This document shows, one piece after another, positions 1 through 8,907 of a stretch of DNA of 64,000 nt. The notes below the pieces were generated by a model, which did no database searches, was not told where the DNA came from, and saw nothing but the letters and a program-made list of their open reading frames with translations. The first letter of the stretch is position 1, and the number at the start of each line of letters is the position of its first letter. The stretch comes from Clostridium sp. Its GTDB lineage: Bacteria; Bacillota; Clostridia; Clostridiales; Clostridiaceae. Where the stretch lies: contig NZ_JAUNLM010000008.1 in the NCBI RefSeq assembly GCF_030532265.1, positions 1-64,000 of the forward strand, written 5' to 3'. The position numbers and the translations under genes are program-made.

Positions 1-1
1 T

Positions 2-1171
2 TTCTCAGAACAAGAAACTACAGTTGGTATAGTAAGATATGCACCATTTAATGCATTAGCAATACTTATAGGTTCACAAGTTGGTCGTCCTGGAGTATTA
101 ACTCAATGTTCAGTTGAGGAAGCTACAGAACTTGACCTTGGAATGAGAGGACTTACAAGTTATGCAGAAACAGTTTCAGTATATGGAACAGAATCAGTAT
201 TTACAGATGGAGATGATACTCCATGGTCAAAAGCATTTTTAGCATCAGCTTATGCTTCAAGAGGACTTAAAATGAGATATACATCAGGAACTGGTTCAGA
301 AGCATTAATGGGATATGCAGAAGGTAAATCAATGCTTTACTTAGAATCAAGATGTATTTACATAACTAAAGGAGCTGGAGTTCAAGGACTTCAAAATGGA
401 GCAGTTAGTTGTATAGGTATGACAGGAGCAGTTCCATCAGGAATAAGAGCAGTACTTGCTGAAAACTTAATAGCTTCAATGCTTGATATAGAAGTAGCAT
501 CAGCTAATGACCAAACATTCTCACATTCAGATATAAGAAGAACAGCTAGAACATTAATGCAAATGCTTCCAGGAACAGATTTTATATTCTCAGGATATAG
601 TGCAGTTCCAAACTATGATAATATGTTTGCAGGTTCAAACTTTGATGCGGAAGATTTTGATGATTATAATGTACTTCAAAGAGACTTAATGGTAGATGGT
701 GGATTAAGACCAGTATCAGAAGAGGAAACAATTGCAATAAGAAATAAAGCTGCAAAAGCTATTCAAGTAGTATTTAGAGAGCTTGGATTCCCTAAAATAA
801 CTGATGAAGAAGTTGTAGCTGCAACTTATGCACATGGAAGTAAAGATATGCCAGAAAGAAATGTAGTTGAAGATTTAAAGGCTGCAGAAGAAATGCTTAA
901 GAAAAGAATAACAGGATTAGATATTGTTAAAGCTTTAGGTTCAAATGGATTTGAAGATGTAGCAAACAATATATTAAATATGCTTAAGCAAAGAGTTACT
1001 GGAGATTATCTTCAAACATCAGCAATACTTGATAGAGATTTTGATGTAATAAGTGCTGTTAATGATGTAAATGACTATAAAGGACCAGGAACAGGATACA
1101 GATTAAGTAAAGAAAGATGGGAAGAAATTAAAAATATTCCTAACGTAATAAAACCAGAAGATATTGAATAA
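2..1171 (+). CDS. dhaB: Glycerol/propanediol dehydratase large (alpha) subunit, 5' end outside window
   Basis: This is the catalytic subunit of coenzyme B12-dependent glycerol (diol) dehydratase, which converts glycerol to 3-hydroxypropionaldehyde. The reading frame is open from base 2, so about 389 residues of a family length near 555 are present and the N-terminus lies outside the window. Family-typical stretches are visible: [65 protein letters not shown] and the ending [16 protein letters not shown]. The medium and small subunits follow directly, which settles the assignment. Glycerol is the likely substrate because a propanediol dehydrogenase and a glycerol facilitator lie downstream, but sequence alone does not separate glycerol from 1,2-propanediol dehydratases. 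Confidence 0.95.
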   Translation, partial: FSEQETTVGIVRYAPFNALAILIGSQVGRPGVLTQCSVEEATELDLGMRGLTSYAETVSVYGTESVFTDGDDTPWSKAFLASAYASRGLKMRYTSGTGSEALMGYAEGKSMLYLESRCIYITKGAGVQGLQNGAVSCIGMTGAVPSGIRAVLAENLIASMLDIEVASANDQTFSHSDIRRTARTLMQMLPGTDFIFSGYSAVPNYDNMFAGSNFDAEDFDDYNVLQRDLMVDGGLRPVSEEETIAIRNKAAKAIQVVFRELGFPKITDEEVVAATYAHGSKDMPERNVVEDLKAAEEMLKKRITGLDIVKALGSNGFEDVANNILNMLKQRVTGDYLQTSAILDRDFDVISAVNDVNDYKGPGTGYRLSKERWEEIKNIPNVIKPEDIE

Positions 1172-1188
1172 GAAAAGGTGGTATACAT

Positions 1189-1764
1189 ATGGAAAATGGA
1201 GCAAATAAATTTGTTATGCCAGAGCTTACTCTTACAGAAGTAGGAGAAGCAAAAGTTGGAACAAGAGCGGATGAGGTTGTGATTGGACTTGCCCCAGCAT
1301 TTGAAAAATTTCAACATCATACATTAGTTAATATAGATCACAAAGATATTTTAAGAGAACTTATAGCAGGTATTGAAGAAGAAGGATTACATGCTAGGGT
1401 TGTTAGAATATTAAGAACATCAGATGTTTCATTTATAGCAAATGATGCAGCAAAATTAAGTGGATCAGGAATTGGTATAGGAATTCAATCTAAAGGAACA
1501 ACAGTAATTCACCAAAAAGACTTACTTCCTTTAAATAACTTAGAATTATTCCCACAAGCACCATTATTAACATTAGAAACTTTTAGATTAATCGGTAAAA
1601 ATGCAGCTAAATATGCAAAAGGAGAATCACCAACTCCAGTACCTACAAAAAATGACCAAATGGCTAGACCAAAATTTATGGCAATAGCAGCATTATACCA
1701 TATAAAAGAAACTAAGCATGTAGTAAATGGAGCAAAACCAGTACAAATAGAAGTTAAATTCTAA
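1189..1764 (+). CDS. dhaC: Glycerol/propanediol dehydratase medium (beta) subunit
   Basis: Medium subunit of the B12-dependent dehydratase, 191 residues, which with the alpha subunit forms the cobalamin-binding interface. It lies 17 bp after the large subunit with a clear site AAGGTGG before the ATG. The segment [19 protein letters not shown] matches the conserved nucleotide-loop region of PduD/DhaC proteins, and the tail [16 protein letters not shown] is typical. The protein lacks the long encapsulation N-terminus found on microcompartment PduD proteins, which agrees with a cytosolic enzyme and with the absence of shell genes nearby. Confidence 0.93.
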   Translation: MENGANKFVMPELTLTEVGEAKVGTRADEVVIGLAPAFEKFQHHTLVNIDHKDILRELIAGIEEEGLHARVVRILRTSDVSFIANDAAKLSGSGIGIGIQSKGTTVIHQKDLLPLNNLELFPQAPLLTLETFRLIGKNAAKYAKGESPTPVPTKNDQMARPKFMAIAALYHIKETKHVVNGAKPVQIEVKF

Positions 1765-1785
1765 AAGGATAAGGAGAGAGACTTA

Positions 1786-2208
1786 ATGGAAGCGAAAAAA
1801 ATGGGACCTAAAGATTACCCTTTAGCAACTAAAAGACCAGAGGATATAAGCACACCAACTGGAAAAAATTTAAATGATATAACATTAGAAAATATATTAA
1901 ATGGAGATATTAAACCAGAAGACGTTAGAATATCACCTGAAACATTAGAAATGCAAGCTCAAATAGCTGAAGGTATGAATAGAGCTGCAATAGCAAGAAA
2001 CCTTAGAAGAGCTGCTGAACTTATAAAAGTTCCAGATGATAGAATACTTGAAATGTATAATGCGTTAAGACCATTTCGTTCAACTAAAGAAGATCTTTTA
2101 AAGATTGCAGATGAACTTGAAAATGTATATGGAGCAAAAGTTAATGCAGATTTCGTAAGAGAAGCAGTAGAAGTATACGAAAAGAGAAATAAATTAAGAC
2201 AAGAATAA
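1786..2208 (+). CDS. dhaE: Glycerol/propanediol dehydratase small (gamma) subunit
   Basis: Small subunit of the dehydratase, 140 residues, required for a stable (alpha-beta-gamma)2 enzyme. It begins 21 bp after the medium subunit with AAGGAGAG upstream. The patterns DYPLATKRPEDI near the N-terminus, GDIKPEDVRISPETL in the middle and LRPFRSTKEDLLKIADEL near the C-terminus are typical of the DhaE/PduE family. The three subunits lie in the standard order, with only short gaps, and are clearly cotranscribed. Confidence 0.93.
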   Translation: MEAKKMGPKDYPLATKRPEDISTPTGKNLNDITLENILNGDIKPEDVRISPETLEMQAQIAEGMNRAAIARNLRRAAELIKVPDDRILEMYNALRPFRSTKEDLLKIADELENVYGAKVNADFVREAVEVYEKRNKLRQE

Positions 2209-2231
2209 TTTATTTCTTTCAGGAGGAAAGT

Positions 2232-4064
2232 ATGAAAATAGTAGCAGGTGTTGATATTGGTAATGCTACTACGGAAACAGCATTATCAAAAATAGAAGAT
2301 GGAAAAATAGAATTTCTTTCAAGCGGTATAGTTCCTACAACAGGTATAAAAGGTACTGAAGAAAATATAGAAGGTGTATTCGATTCCCTAAAACAAGCAT
2401 TAAAAAAAGTATCTTTAACTCTTGATAATTTAGATTTAGTTAGAATAAATGAAGCAGCTCCAGTTATAGGTGATGTTGCTATGGAAACTATAACTGAAAC
2501 TATAATAACAGAGTCAACAATGATAGGACATAACCCACAAACACCAGGTGGAATAGGAATTGGAACAGGAAAAACTATATATATAGAAGACCTAGAAAAT
2601 ATAAATGAAAATGAATTATCAGAAGATGATGCATTTATACCACTTATATTAAGCAAAATAAATTTCCTAGAAGCAGCAGCTAGAATAAATCATGCTACAA
2701 GAAGAGGCATAAAAATTACAGCAGCAATAGTTCAAAGAGATGACGGAGTACTTATAAACAATAGATTAGATAATACTATTCCTATTGTAGATGAAGTTAT
2801 GTTACTTGAAAAAGTGCCAGTTAATATGAAGGCTGCTGTAGAAGTTGCCGGTCAAGGAGAAGTAGTTGAAAGTCTAGCTAATCCTTATGGTATAGCAACA
2901 GTATTTAATTTAACAGCTGAAGAAACAAAAATGATAGTTCCAATATCAAGAGCTCTTATAGGAAACAGATCAGCCGTAGTAATTAAAACTCCAAAAGGAG
3001 ATGTTCAAGAAAAGAAAATACCAGCAGGATGTATAAATATAGATGGGTTAAATCGTAAAGAAAGTGTAGATGTAGAACACGGTGCAGAAAAAATAATGGA
3101 TGCTGTAAGAGCTTGTGTACCAATACAAGATGTAAAGGGAGAAGCTGGTACAAATGCTGGTGGAATGCTTGAAAGAGTAAGACAAGTTATGGCTAATCTT
3201 ACTAAGCAAAAAATATCAGATATAAAAATACAAGACCTTTTAGCAGTTGATACTTTTATCCCACAAAAAGTAAAGGGTGGTCTTGCAGAGGAGTTTTCAC
3301 TTGAAAATGCAGTTGGAATAGCTGCTATGGTTAAAGCAGATAAACTACAAATGCAAATGATAGCAGATAAGCTAAGAGAAGAACTTAATGTACCAGTAGA
3401 AGTTGGTGGAGTAGAAGCTGACATGGCTATTCGTGGAGCACTTACAACTCCAGGAAGTAGTACACCGCTTGCTATATTAGATATGGGGGCAGGATCTACT
3501 GATGCATCAATTATAAATAAAGAAGGAAAAATTTCATCAATACATTTAGCTGGTGCTGGAAATATGGTAACTATGCTTATTAAATCAGAATTAGGACTTG
3601 ATTCATTTAATTTAGCAGAAGATATAAAAAAATATCCATTAGCTAAAGTTGAAAGTCTTTTCCATATAAGACATGAGGATGGAACTGTTGAATTCTTTAA
3701 AGAACCTTTAGATCCATCAGTATTTTCAAAAGTTGTAATAATAAAAGATGGAACTTTAGTTCCGATAGATGGACAAACTTCTATAGAAAAAATAAGAACT
3801 ATAAGAAGAGGAGCTAAGGAAAAGGTATTTGTAACAAATTGCCTAAGAGCTTTAAGTATAGTTTCACCAACTGGAAATATAAGAGACATTGAATTTGTAG
3901 TATTAGTTGGTGGATCATCATTAGACTTTGAAACTCCTCAATTAGTTACAGATTCATTATCACAATATGGTGTAGTAGCAGGTCGTGGAAACATAAGAGG
4001 AACAGAGGGACCAAGAAATGCTGTTGCTACTGGACTTATATTATCTTGCAATGAAATGGAGTAA
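2232..4064 (+). CDS. Dehydratase reactivase large subunit (DhaF/DdrA type)
   Basis: ATP-dependent chaperone-like factor that exchanges damaged cobalamin for intact adenosylcobalamin in the inactivated dehydratase. It has 610 residues, the usual length for the family. The N-terminus VAGVDIGNATTETAL is the phosphate-1 loop of the actin/Hsp70-like ATPase fold, a second phosphate loop LDMGAGSTDASI lies near residue 415, and GGSSLDFETP near the C-terminus fits the adenosine motif. It follows the small subunit after 23 bp with AGGAGG as its ribosome site. The small reactivase subunit comes immediately after, as in other dha and pdu operons. Confidence 0.94.
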   Translation: MKIVAGVDIGNATTETALSKIEDGKIEFLSSGIVPTTGIKGTEENIEGVFDSLKQALKKVSLTLDNLDLVRINEAAPVIGDVAMETITETIITESTMIGHNPQTPGGIGIGTGKTIYIEDLENINENELSEDDAFIPLILSKINFLEAAARINHATRRGIKITAAIVQRDDGVLINNRLDNTIPIVDEVMLLEKVPVNMKAAVEVAGQGEVVESLANPYGIATVFNLTAEETKMIVPISRALIGNRSAVVIKTPKGDVQEKKIPAGCINIDGLNRKESVDVEHGAEKIMDAVRACVPIQDVKGEAGTNAGGMLERVRQVMANLTKQKISDIKIQDLLAVDTFIPQKVKGGLAEEFSLENAVGIAAMVKADKLQMQMIADKLREELNVPVEVGGVEADMAIRGALTTPGSSTPLAILDMGAGSTDASIINKEGKISSIHLAGAGNMVTMLIKSELGLDSFNLAEDIKKYPLAKVESLFHIRHEDGTVEFFKEPLDPSVFSKVVIIKDGTLVPIDGQTSIEKIRTIRRGAKEKVFVTNCLRALSIVSPTGNIRDIEFVVLVGGSSLDFETPQLVTDSLSQYGVVAGRGNIRGTEGPRNAVATGLILSCNEME

Positions 4065-4070
4065 TTTAGT

Positions 4071-4433
4071 ATGGCAATGGTAATGAAAGCTTATGAGTAT
4101 GAAGTTCCTAGTATATATGTATATTATTCAAATGATTTAAAAGATTTAAGTAGATTAGATGAAGTATTATGGGGAATAGAAGAAGAAGGAATACCTTTTG
4201 ATTTAAAAGCTAAAGAATGTAATACTTCTGAAGAACTTAGTCATTTAGCATCAATGCAATCTAAACTTTTAGTTGGTATAGGAATTGATAGTAAGGGCAA
4301 AATAACTTTAACACTAAATAAGTTAGAAAAAGATAAACCTTTATTTACTATGAACTTAGATGATGATAACAGTAAATTAAGAGATCTAGGTTCTAATGCA
4401 GGAAGATTAGTTAAAGGTATAGCTTTTAAATAA
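4071..4433 (+). CDS. Dehydratase reactivase small subunit (DhaG/PduH type)
   Basis: Small subunit of the reactivating factor, 120 residues. Its fold resembles the dehydratase beta subunit, so it can swap with it during reactivation. Key stretches are PSIYVYYS near the N-terminus, LWGIEEEGIPFDL, ASMQSKLLVGIGIDSKGKITL and the C-terminal LGSNAGRLVKGIAFK, all typical of PduH/DdrB. The gene starts 6 bp after the large subunit stops, and its ribosome site lies within the end of that gene, which suggests translational coupling. A second Met three codons on is also possible as the start. Confidence 0.9.
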   Translation: MAMVMKAYEYEVPSIYVYYSNDLKDLSRLDEVLWGIEEEGIPFDLKAKECNTSEELSHLASMQSKLLVGIGIDSKGKITLTLNKLEKDKPLFTMNLDDDNSKLRDLGSNAGRLVKGIAFK

Positions 4434-4451
4434 TATTAAGGAGTAATTAAT

Positions 4452-4967
4452 ATGTATAAAATCTACACAAAAACAGGTGATAAAGGAACTACAGCACTAT
4501 TTGGAGGAAGCAGAGTTGATAAAGATAGTCTAAAGGTTGAAGCATATGGAACTGTAGACGAATTAATATCATCAATAGGTTTTGCTTACTCAAAAATTCA
4601 ATTAACAGAACAAAGAGAAGAACTTAGAAATATACAAAAAAAATTATTTAATTTAGGTGCTGAACTTGCAAGTGATGAAAACGGAATTAAATATTTAAAA
4701 GAAATAGTTACTAAAGAAGATATAGAATATTTAGAAAAACTAACAGATAAATATATGGAAATAACAGGTCCTTTAAGAGAATTTGTTATACCAGGAAAAA
4801 ATGAAATATCAGCAAGCTTACATATAGCAAGAACAGTATGTAGAAGAGCTGAAAGAAGAATAATAACTTTAAAGAGAGAAGAATCTTTAAGGGAAGAAGT
4901 TTCAAAATATATAAATCGTTTATCAGATACACTTTTTGCAATAGCAAGATATTTTGAAGAAATGTAA
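4452..4967 (+). CDS. pduO: ATP:cob(I)alamin adenosyltransferase, PduO type
   Basis: Makes adenosylcobalamin from cob(I)alamin and ATP, supplying the dehydratase with its cofactor. It has 171 residues and begins with YTKTGDKGTTALFGG, the ATP-binding N-terminal signature of PduO-type enzymes. The region FVIPGKNEISASLHIARTVCRRAERR is the conserved helix with active-site Arg residues. It sits between the reactivase and an HbpS-like gene. In enterobacterial PduO these two functions are fused; here they are separate adjacent genes. Confidence 0.94.
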   Translation: MYKIYTKTGDKGTTALFGGSRVDKDSLKVEAYGTVDELISSIGFAYSKIQLTEQREELRNIQKKLFNLGAELASDENGIKYLKEIVTKEDIEYLEKLTDKYMEITGPLREFVIPGKNEISASLHIARTVCRRAERRIITLKREESLREEVSKYINRLSDTLFAIARYFEEM

Positions 4968-4985
4968 AGGAGGATATTGATTACT

Positions 4986-5417
4986 ATGAAAAAGTTAAAT
5001 GAAGTTAAAGAGTTAAGTTTAGAAATAGTAAAGGAAATGGCAAAAGCAGCTGAAGCAAAAGCAAATGAAATGAATGTTCCAGTTATATTTGCTGCAGTAG
5101 ATAAGGGTGCAAACTTAATGTTAATGCACAGAATGGAAGATGCATTCATAACAAGCATTGATATAGCTATAAATAAAGCTTATACAGCAGCTTGTTTAAA
5201 ACAAGGAAGTCATGAAATTGCAGATGTTGTAAAACCAGGAGATAGCCTTTACGGATTACAACTTACAAACAATCAAAGAATCGTACCATTTGGTGGTGGA
5301 TTCCCAATAATAGTTGATGGACAAGTTGTTGGAGCAGTTGGAGTAAGTGGTGGAACTGTCGAAGAAGATATGGCCATTGCACAAGCTGCAGTTGATGCTT
5401 TTAGTAAAGAATATTAA
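4986..5417 (+). CDS. HbpS/GlcG-family protein of the glycerol operon
   Basis: Small alpha/beta protein of 143 residues in the GlcG/HbpS family, equivalent to the C-terminal domain of PduO, for which heme or cobalamin binding has been proposed. Visible features are VIFAAVDKGANLMLMHRM, a repeated pattern of Ala/Thr residues after it, IVPFGGGFPIIVDGQVVGAVGVSGGT and the closing DMAIAQAAVDAF. An in-frame TTG at 4977 lies only 3 nt after the SD GGAGG, too close, so I chose the ATG at 4986. It directly follows the adenosyltransferase. The exact biochemical role is unproven. Confidence 0.85.
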   Translation: MKKLNEVKELSLEIVKEMAKAAEAKANEMNVPVIFAAVDKGANLMLMHRMEDAFITSIDIAINKAYTAACLKQGSHEIADVVKPGDSLYGLQLTNNQRIVPFGGGFPIIVDGQVVGAVGVSGGTVEEDMAIAQAAVDAFSKEY

Positions 5418-5461
5418 TATTTTAAAATTAATATATAAACAAATCTAGGAGGAATTTAAAG

Positions 5462-6619
5462 ATGAGAATGTACGATTATTTAGTACCAAGCGTAAACTTT
5501 ATGGGAGCTAACTCAATAACAGTAGTTGGTGAAAGATGTAAAATATTAGGTGGAAAGAAAGCTTTAATAGTTACAGATAAATTTTTAAGAGGATTAAAAG
5601 GTGGAGCAGTTGAATTAACTGAAAAATACCTAAGAGAAGCAGGAATAGAAGTTGCTTATTACGATGGAGTTGAACCAAATCCAAAGGATACAAACGTTAA
5701 AGATGGATTAAAAATATTCCAAGATGAAAAGTGTGATATGATAGTTACAGTTGGTGGAGGAAGCTCACATGACTGTGGTAAAGGTATCGGTATAGCAGCA
5801 ACTCATGAAGGAGATCTTTATGACTATGCAGGAATTGAAACATTAACAAATGCACTTCCTCCAATAGTTGCAGTTAATACAACAGCAGGAACAGCTAGTG
5901 AAGTTACAAGACACTGTGTTATAACTAACACAAAAACAAAAGTTAAGTTCGTTATCGTAAGCTGGAGAAACTTACCATTAGTTTCAATCAATGACCCAAT
6001 GTTAATGGTTGGTAAGCCAGCAGGACTTACAGCTGCAACAGGAATGGATGCATTAACTCATGCTGTAGAAGCATATGTATCAAAGGATGCTAATCCTGTA
6101 ACAGATGCTGCTGCAATCCAAGCTATAAAATTAATATCAAATAACTTAAGACAAGCAGTTGCTTTAGGAGAAAACTTAGTAGCTAGAGAAAACATGGCTT
6201 ACGGTTCATTATTAGCTGGTATGGCATTTAATAATGCTAACTTAGGATATGTACATGCTATGGCTCACCAATTAGGTGGATTATATGATATGCCTCACGG
6301 TGTAGCAAATGCAATGCTTTTACCACACGTTGAAAAATATAACTTAATTTCAAACCCTCAAAAATTCGCTGATATAGCTGAATTCATGGGAGAAAATATT
6401 GAAGGATTATCAGTAATGGATGCTGCACAAAAAGCAATAGATGCTATGTTCAAGCTTTCAACTGATATCGGAATTCCAGCTAGATTAAGAGATATGGGAA
6501 TAAAAGAAGAAGATTTCGAATACATGGCTGAAATGGCTTTAAAAGATGGAAATGCTTTCTCAAACCCAAGAAAAGGAAATAAGCAAGATATAATCAATAT
6601 CTTTAAAGCTGCATACTAA
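5462..6619 (+). CDS. dhaT: 1,3-propanediol dehydrogenase (iron-dependent alcohol dehydrogenase)
   Basis: Reduces 3-hydroxypropionaldehyde to 1,3-propanediol with NADH, regenerating NAD+ during glycerol fermentation. The protein has 385 residues, as usual for group III iron-dependent alcohol dehydrogenases. VGGGSSHDCGKGI is the nucleotide-binding GGGS motif; MDALTHAVEAYVS and the segment HAMAHQLGGLYDMPHG carry the Asp/His ligands for iron. It lies 44 bp after the HbpS-like gene with TAGGAGGAAT before the ATG, and a strong terminator follows. The high similarity to DhaT and its place in the operon make this call safe. Confidence 0.95.
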   Translation: MRMYDYLVPSVNFMGANSITVVGERCKILGGKKALIVTDKFLRGLKGGAVELTEKYLREAGIEVAYYDGVEPNPKDTNVKDGLKIFQDEKCDMIVTVGGGSSHDCGKGIGIAATHEGDLYDYAGIETLTNALPPIVAVNTTAGTASEVTRHCVITNTKTKVKFVIVSWRNLPLVSINDPMLMVGKPAGLTAATGMDALTHAVEAYVSKDANPVTDAAAIQAIKLISNNLRQAVALGENLVARENMAYGSLLAGMAFNNANLGYVHAMAHQLGGLYDMPHGVANAMLLPHVEKYNLISNPQKFADIAEFMGENIEGLSVMDAAQKAIDAMFKLSTDIGIPARLRDMGIKEEDFEYMAEMALKDGNAFSNPRKGNKQDIINIFKAAY

Positions 6620-6637
6620 TTATAAGTTATAACATAA

Positions 6638-6675
6638 AGCCCCTTTAGCTTTAATAAATAAAGGGGCTATTTTAA
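6638..6675 (+). terminator. Intrinsic terminator after dhaT
   Basis: Perfect 10-bp stem AGCCCCTTTA / TAAAGGGGCT with an 11-nt loop, followed by ATTTTAAT. It ends the dha operon before the facilitator gene, although some read-through into glpF is likely because the T run is broken. Confidence 0.85.
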
Positions 6676-6708
6676 TGACATAATTTATTACAACAGGAGG
6701 AGTTTTTA

Positions 6709-7419
6709 ATGAATTTAGGAACATTTATGGCTGAACTTATAGGAACTGCTATATTAGTATTATTAGGTGATGGAGTAGTTGCAAACGTTGTTTTAAAGAA
6801 ATCTAAAGGTTTTAATTCAGGATGGATGGTTATTGCATCAGGTTGGGCGTTTGCTGTTGCTGTTCCAGTATTTATGTTTGGAACTATAAGTGGAGCACAT
6901 TTTAATCCAGCAGTAACTTTAGCTTTAGCTGTTACTGGTAACTTTGCTTGGAGTCAAGTGCCAATGTATATATTAGCTCAATTTATAGGAGCTTTTATAG
7001 GAGCTACATTAGTTCTATTATCATATTATAATCATTTTGAGGCTACAGAAGATAAAGCTACAAAACTTGGAGTATTTTGTACAGCTCCAGAAATAAGAAA
7101 TCCAAAGTGGAATTTTATAACTGAATTTATAGGTACATTTTTATTAATGTTTGGAATATTAGGTATATCATCAAGTCCTTTTGTTGATGGGCTTCAACCT
7201 TTAGCTATAGGAATACTTATATGGGCTATAGGATTATGTTTAGGAGGTCCAACAGGATACGCAATAAATCCTATAAGAGATTTTGGACCAAGATTAGCTC
7301 ATTTTATATTACCTGTACCAGGTAAGGGTGGATCAGATTGGAAGTATGCTTGGATACCAGTTGTAGCACCTATATTAGGAGCTATAGTATCTGCTATAGT
7401 ATATGGAATTATATTTTAA
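6709..7419 (+). CDS. glpF: Glycerol uptake facilitator, MIP/aquaporin family
   Basis: Six-helix membrane channel of 236 residues for passive glycerol entry. The first half-helix motif is intact (HFNPAVT, N66-P67-A68). The second reads GYAINPIRDFGPR, with NPI in place of the usual NPA at residues 187-189, while the selectivity-filter Arg190 remains. The following Asp191 and GPR favour a glycerol-conducting GlpF/PduF type over a water-only channel. It sits 90 bp after dhaT behind a terminator and in front of its own terminator, and would feed the dehydratase pathway with substrate. Confidence 0.92.
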   Translation: MNLGTFMAELIGTAILVLLGDGVVANVVLKKSKGFNSGWMVIASGWAFAVAVPVFMFGTISGAHFNPAVTLALAVTGNFAWSQVPMYILAQFIGAFIGATLVLLSYYNHFEATEDKATKLGVFCTAPEIRNPKWNFITEFIGTFLLMFGILGISSSPFVDGLQPLAIGILIWAIGLCLGGPTGYAINPIRDFGPRLAHFILPVPGKGGSDWKYAWIPVVAPILGAIVSAIVYGIIF

Positions 7420-7445
7420 AGTGGTTTTTAAACCACTTTTTTTAT
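7418..7445 (+). terminator. Intrinsic terminator after glpF
   Basis: Perfect 10-bp stem AAAGTGGTTT / AAACCACTTT with a 2-nt centre and a following T run. The stem begins inside the stop codon of glpF. Confidence 0.9.
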
Positions 7446-7554
7446 AGTATATATTATATAAATAGAAAAGTTTTAAATTTAGCTTTTATTTTAACTTAAA
7501 TAAGGTTACAATTAAAATATAATGTTAAGTAATGTATCTTAATTATAAGGAGGA

Positions 7555-7950
7555 ATGAAAATGGATAAAGAATTAAATAAATGCGGATGTGGAAATCACA
7601 ATCATGAAGGAGAACATGAGTGTTGTGGAGGACATCATCACGATGAAAACCATGAATGTTGTGGAGGACACGGACATCACCATGAACATGGAGAAGGATG
7701 TGGATGTGGAGAAGACCATCACGATCATTTTGTAGTAGATTTAGTAGATGATGAAGGAAATACAGTATCATGTCCAATTATAGATGCTTTTCAATTTGAA
7801 GAAAATGAATATGTTTTAGCTAAAAATATGGATGATGATTCAGTATATTTATTTAGAGTTTCAGAAGAAAATGAAGAACTAATAGTACCTGATGAAGCTG
7901 AGTTTGATAAAGTTAGAGCTTATTATGAGGAAGTATTAGCAGAAGACTAA
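7555..7950 (+). CDS. DUF1292 protein with His/Cys-rich metal-binding N-terminus
   Basis: Cytosolic protein of 131 residues in two parts. Residues 1-56 hold 15 His and 8 Cys, with the motif HECCGGH present twice and CGCG pairs at each end, a composition that would bind Ni, Zn or Cu. Residues 57-131 are a DUF1292 domain (VVDLVDDEGNTVSCPIIDAF, then NEYVLAKNMDDDSVYLFRV), acidic and of unknown function. AAGGAGG lies 7 nt before the ATG and a terminator follows, so it is a single-gene unit. Metal storage or delivery is my inference; the domain itself gives no enzymatic clue. Confidence 0.8.
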   Translation: MKMDKELNKCGCGNHNHEGEHECCGGHHHDENHECCGGHGHHHEHGEGCGCGEDHHDHFVVDLVDDEGNTVSCPIIDAFQFEENEYVLAKNMDDDSVYLFRVSEENEELIVPDEAEFDKVRAYYEEVLAED

Positions 7951-7961
7951 TATTAAAAGAT

Positions 7962-7990
7962 AGAGTGGTATTTTGCCACTCTTTTTTTGA
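7962..7990 (+). terminator. Intrinsic terminator after DUF1292 gene
   Basis: Stem AGAGTGG / CCACTCT with a 7-nt loop and a run of seven T residues. Confidence 0.88.
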
Positions 7991-8070
7991 AATATTTATA
8001 AGATTTTATTAATTTACATATAAATTTAAAAGTGGTATAGTCATTATATAGATAAGGATGGTGTAATTAT

Positions 8071-8892
8071 ATGAAGTACGCAGATTTACATTTACATTCC
8101 ACCTTTTCTGATGGCAAACTAACACCAGAACAAATATTAGAAGTATCTAAAAACAATGGAGTTAAGTATATTTCTATAACAGATCATGATTCTATTGATT
8201 CACAATATATAACTAGAGGAAATAATGATGGAATTAATGTTATACCTGGTATAGAGTTTAGTAGTGAAATATATGAATTTGAAATTCATATATTAGGATA
8301 TTTTATAGATATAGATAATAAAAATTTAAATGATGTAGTAAATAATTTAAAAAAATCTAGAATAAAAAGAGCAAAAAGTATAATAGATAAACTTGAAAAT
8401 GAAGGAATATATTTAAATATTGATGATATTATAAAAGATAATTTATCTATTGGAAGAGCTCATATTGCAAATGAAATTGTTAAAAAGGGATATGAGGAGA
8501 ATTTTAAAGGGGCGTTTTTAAAATATCTTTTAAAAGGAAAGCCGGCATATGTTTCAGGTGAAAAATTAAATTATAAAGATGCTATTAAGGTTATAAAAGA
8601 GGCTGGTGGAATAGCAGTTTTAGCACATCCAGGCAAAATATATAAAAGTATGGCAGTAGAAAAAATTATAAAAGAATTAAAATGTTATGGATTAAATGGA
8701 ATCGAAGTTTACCATCCAAGTCATTCAAAGGATCAAGTAAATTTATTTTATAATTTAAGTAAAAAATATAAGTTATCCATAACAGGTGGAAGTGATTTTC
8801 ACGGAGGATATAATAAAGAAATTTGCATAGGCTATGAAGGTATAGATGAAAATTTATTAAATAAGTTAATTAATAATAAAGGCAATAAGTAG
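8071..8892 (+). CDS. PHP-domain phosphoesterase
   Basis: Metal-dependent phosphohydrolase of 273 residues in the PHP family that includes YciV/RNase AM and nucleotide 3',5'-bisphosphatases. Metal ligands are clear: DLHLHSTFSDG near residue 5, ITDHDSID near residue 37, VIPGIEFSSE near residue 62, VLAHPGK near residue 190 and GSDFHGG near residue 241. A helical insertion between residues 95 and 160 is normal for this subgroup. It is followed after 15 bp by an aminotransferase, so the two are probably cotranscribed. The substrate cannot be read from the sequence; degradation of 3',5'-bisphosphonucleotides or short RNA ends is the family-based guess. Confidence 0.82.
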   Translation: MKYADLHLHSTFSDGKLTPEQILEVSKNNGVKYISITDHDSIDSQYITRGNNDGINVIPGIEFSSEIYEFEIHILGYFIDIDNKNLNDVVNNLKKSRIKRAKSIIDKLENEGIYLNIDDIIKDNLSIGRAHIANEIVKKGYEENFKGAFLKYLLKGKPAYVSGEKLNYKDAIKVIKEAGGIAVLAHPGKIYKSMAVEKIIKELKCYGLNGIEVYHPSHSKDQVNLFYNLSKKYKLSITGGSDFHGGYNKEICIGYEGIDENLLNKLINNKGNK

Positions 8893-8907
8893 AAAAGGGG
8901 AAGTTAA

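Noticed and set aside
3005..3889. Long reverse open frame of 294 codons inside the reactivase gene
   Set aside because: It is antisense to a full-length family member with consistent coding pattern; no ribosome site and odd composition.
7555..7725. Repeat element within the His-rich coding region
   Set aside because: The short duplication encodes HECCGGH twice and stays in frame; it is protein-level repetition, not a mobile or structural repeat.
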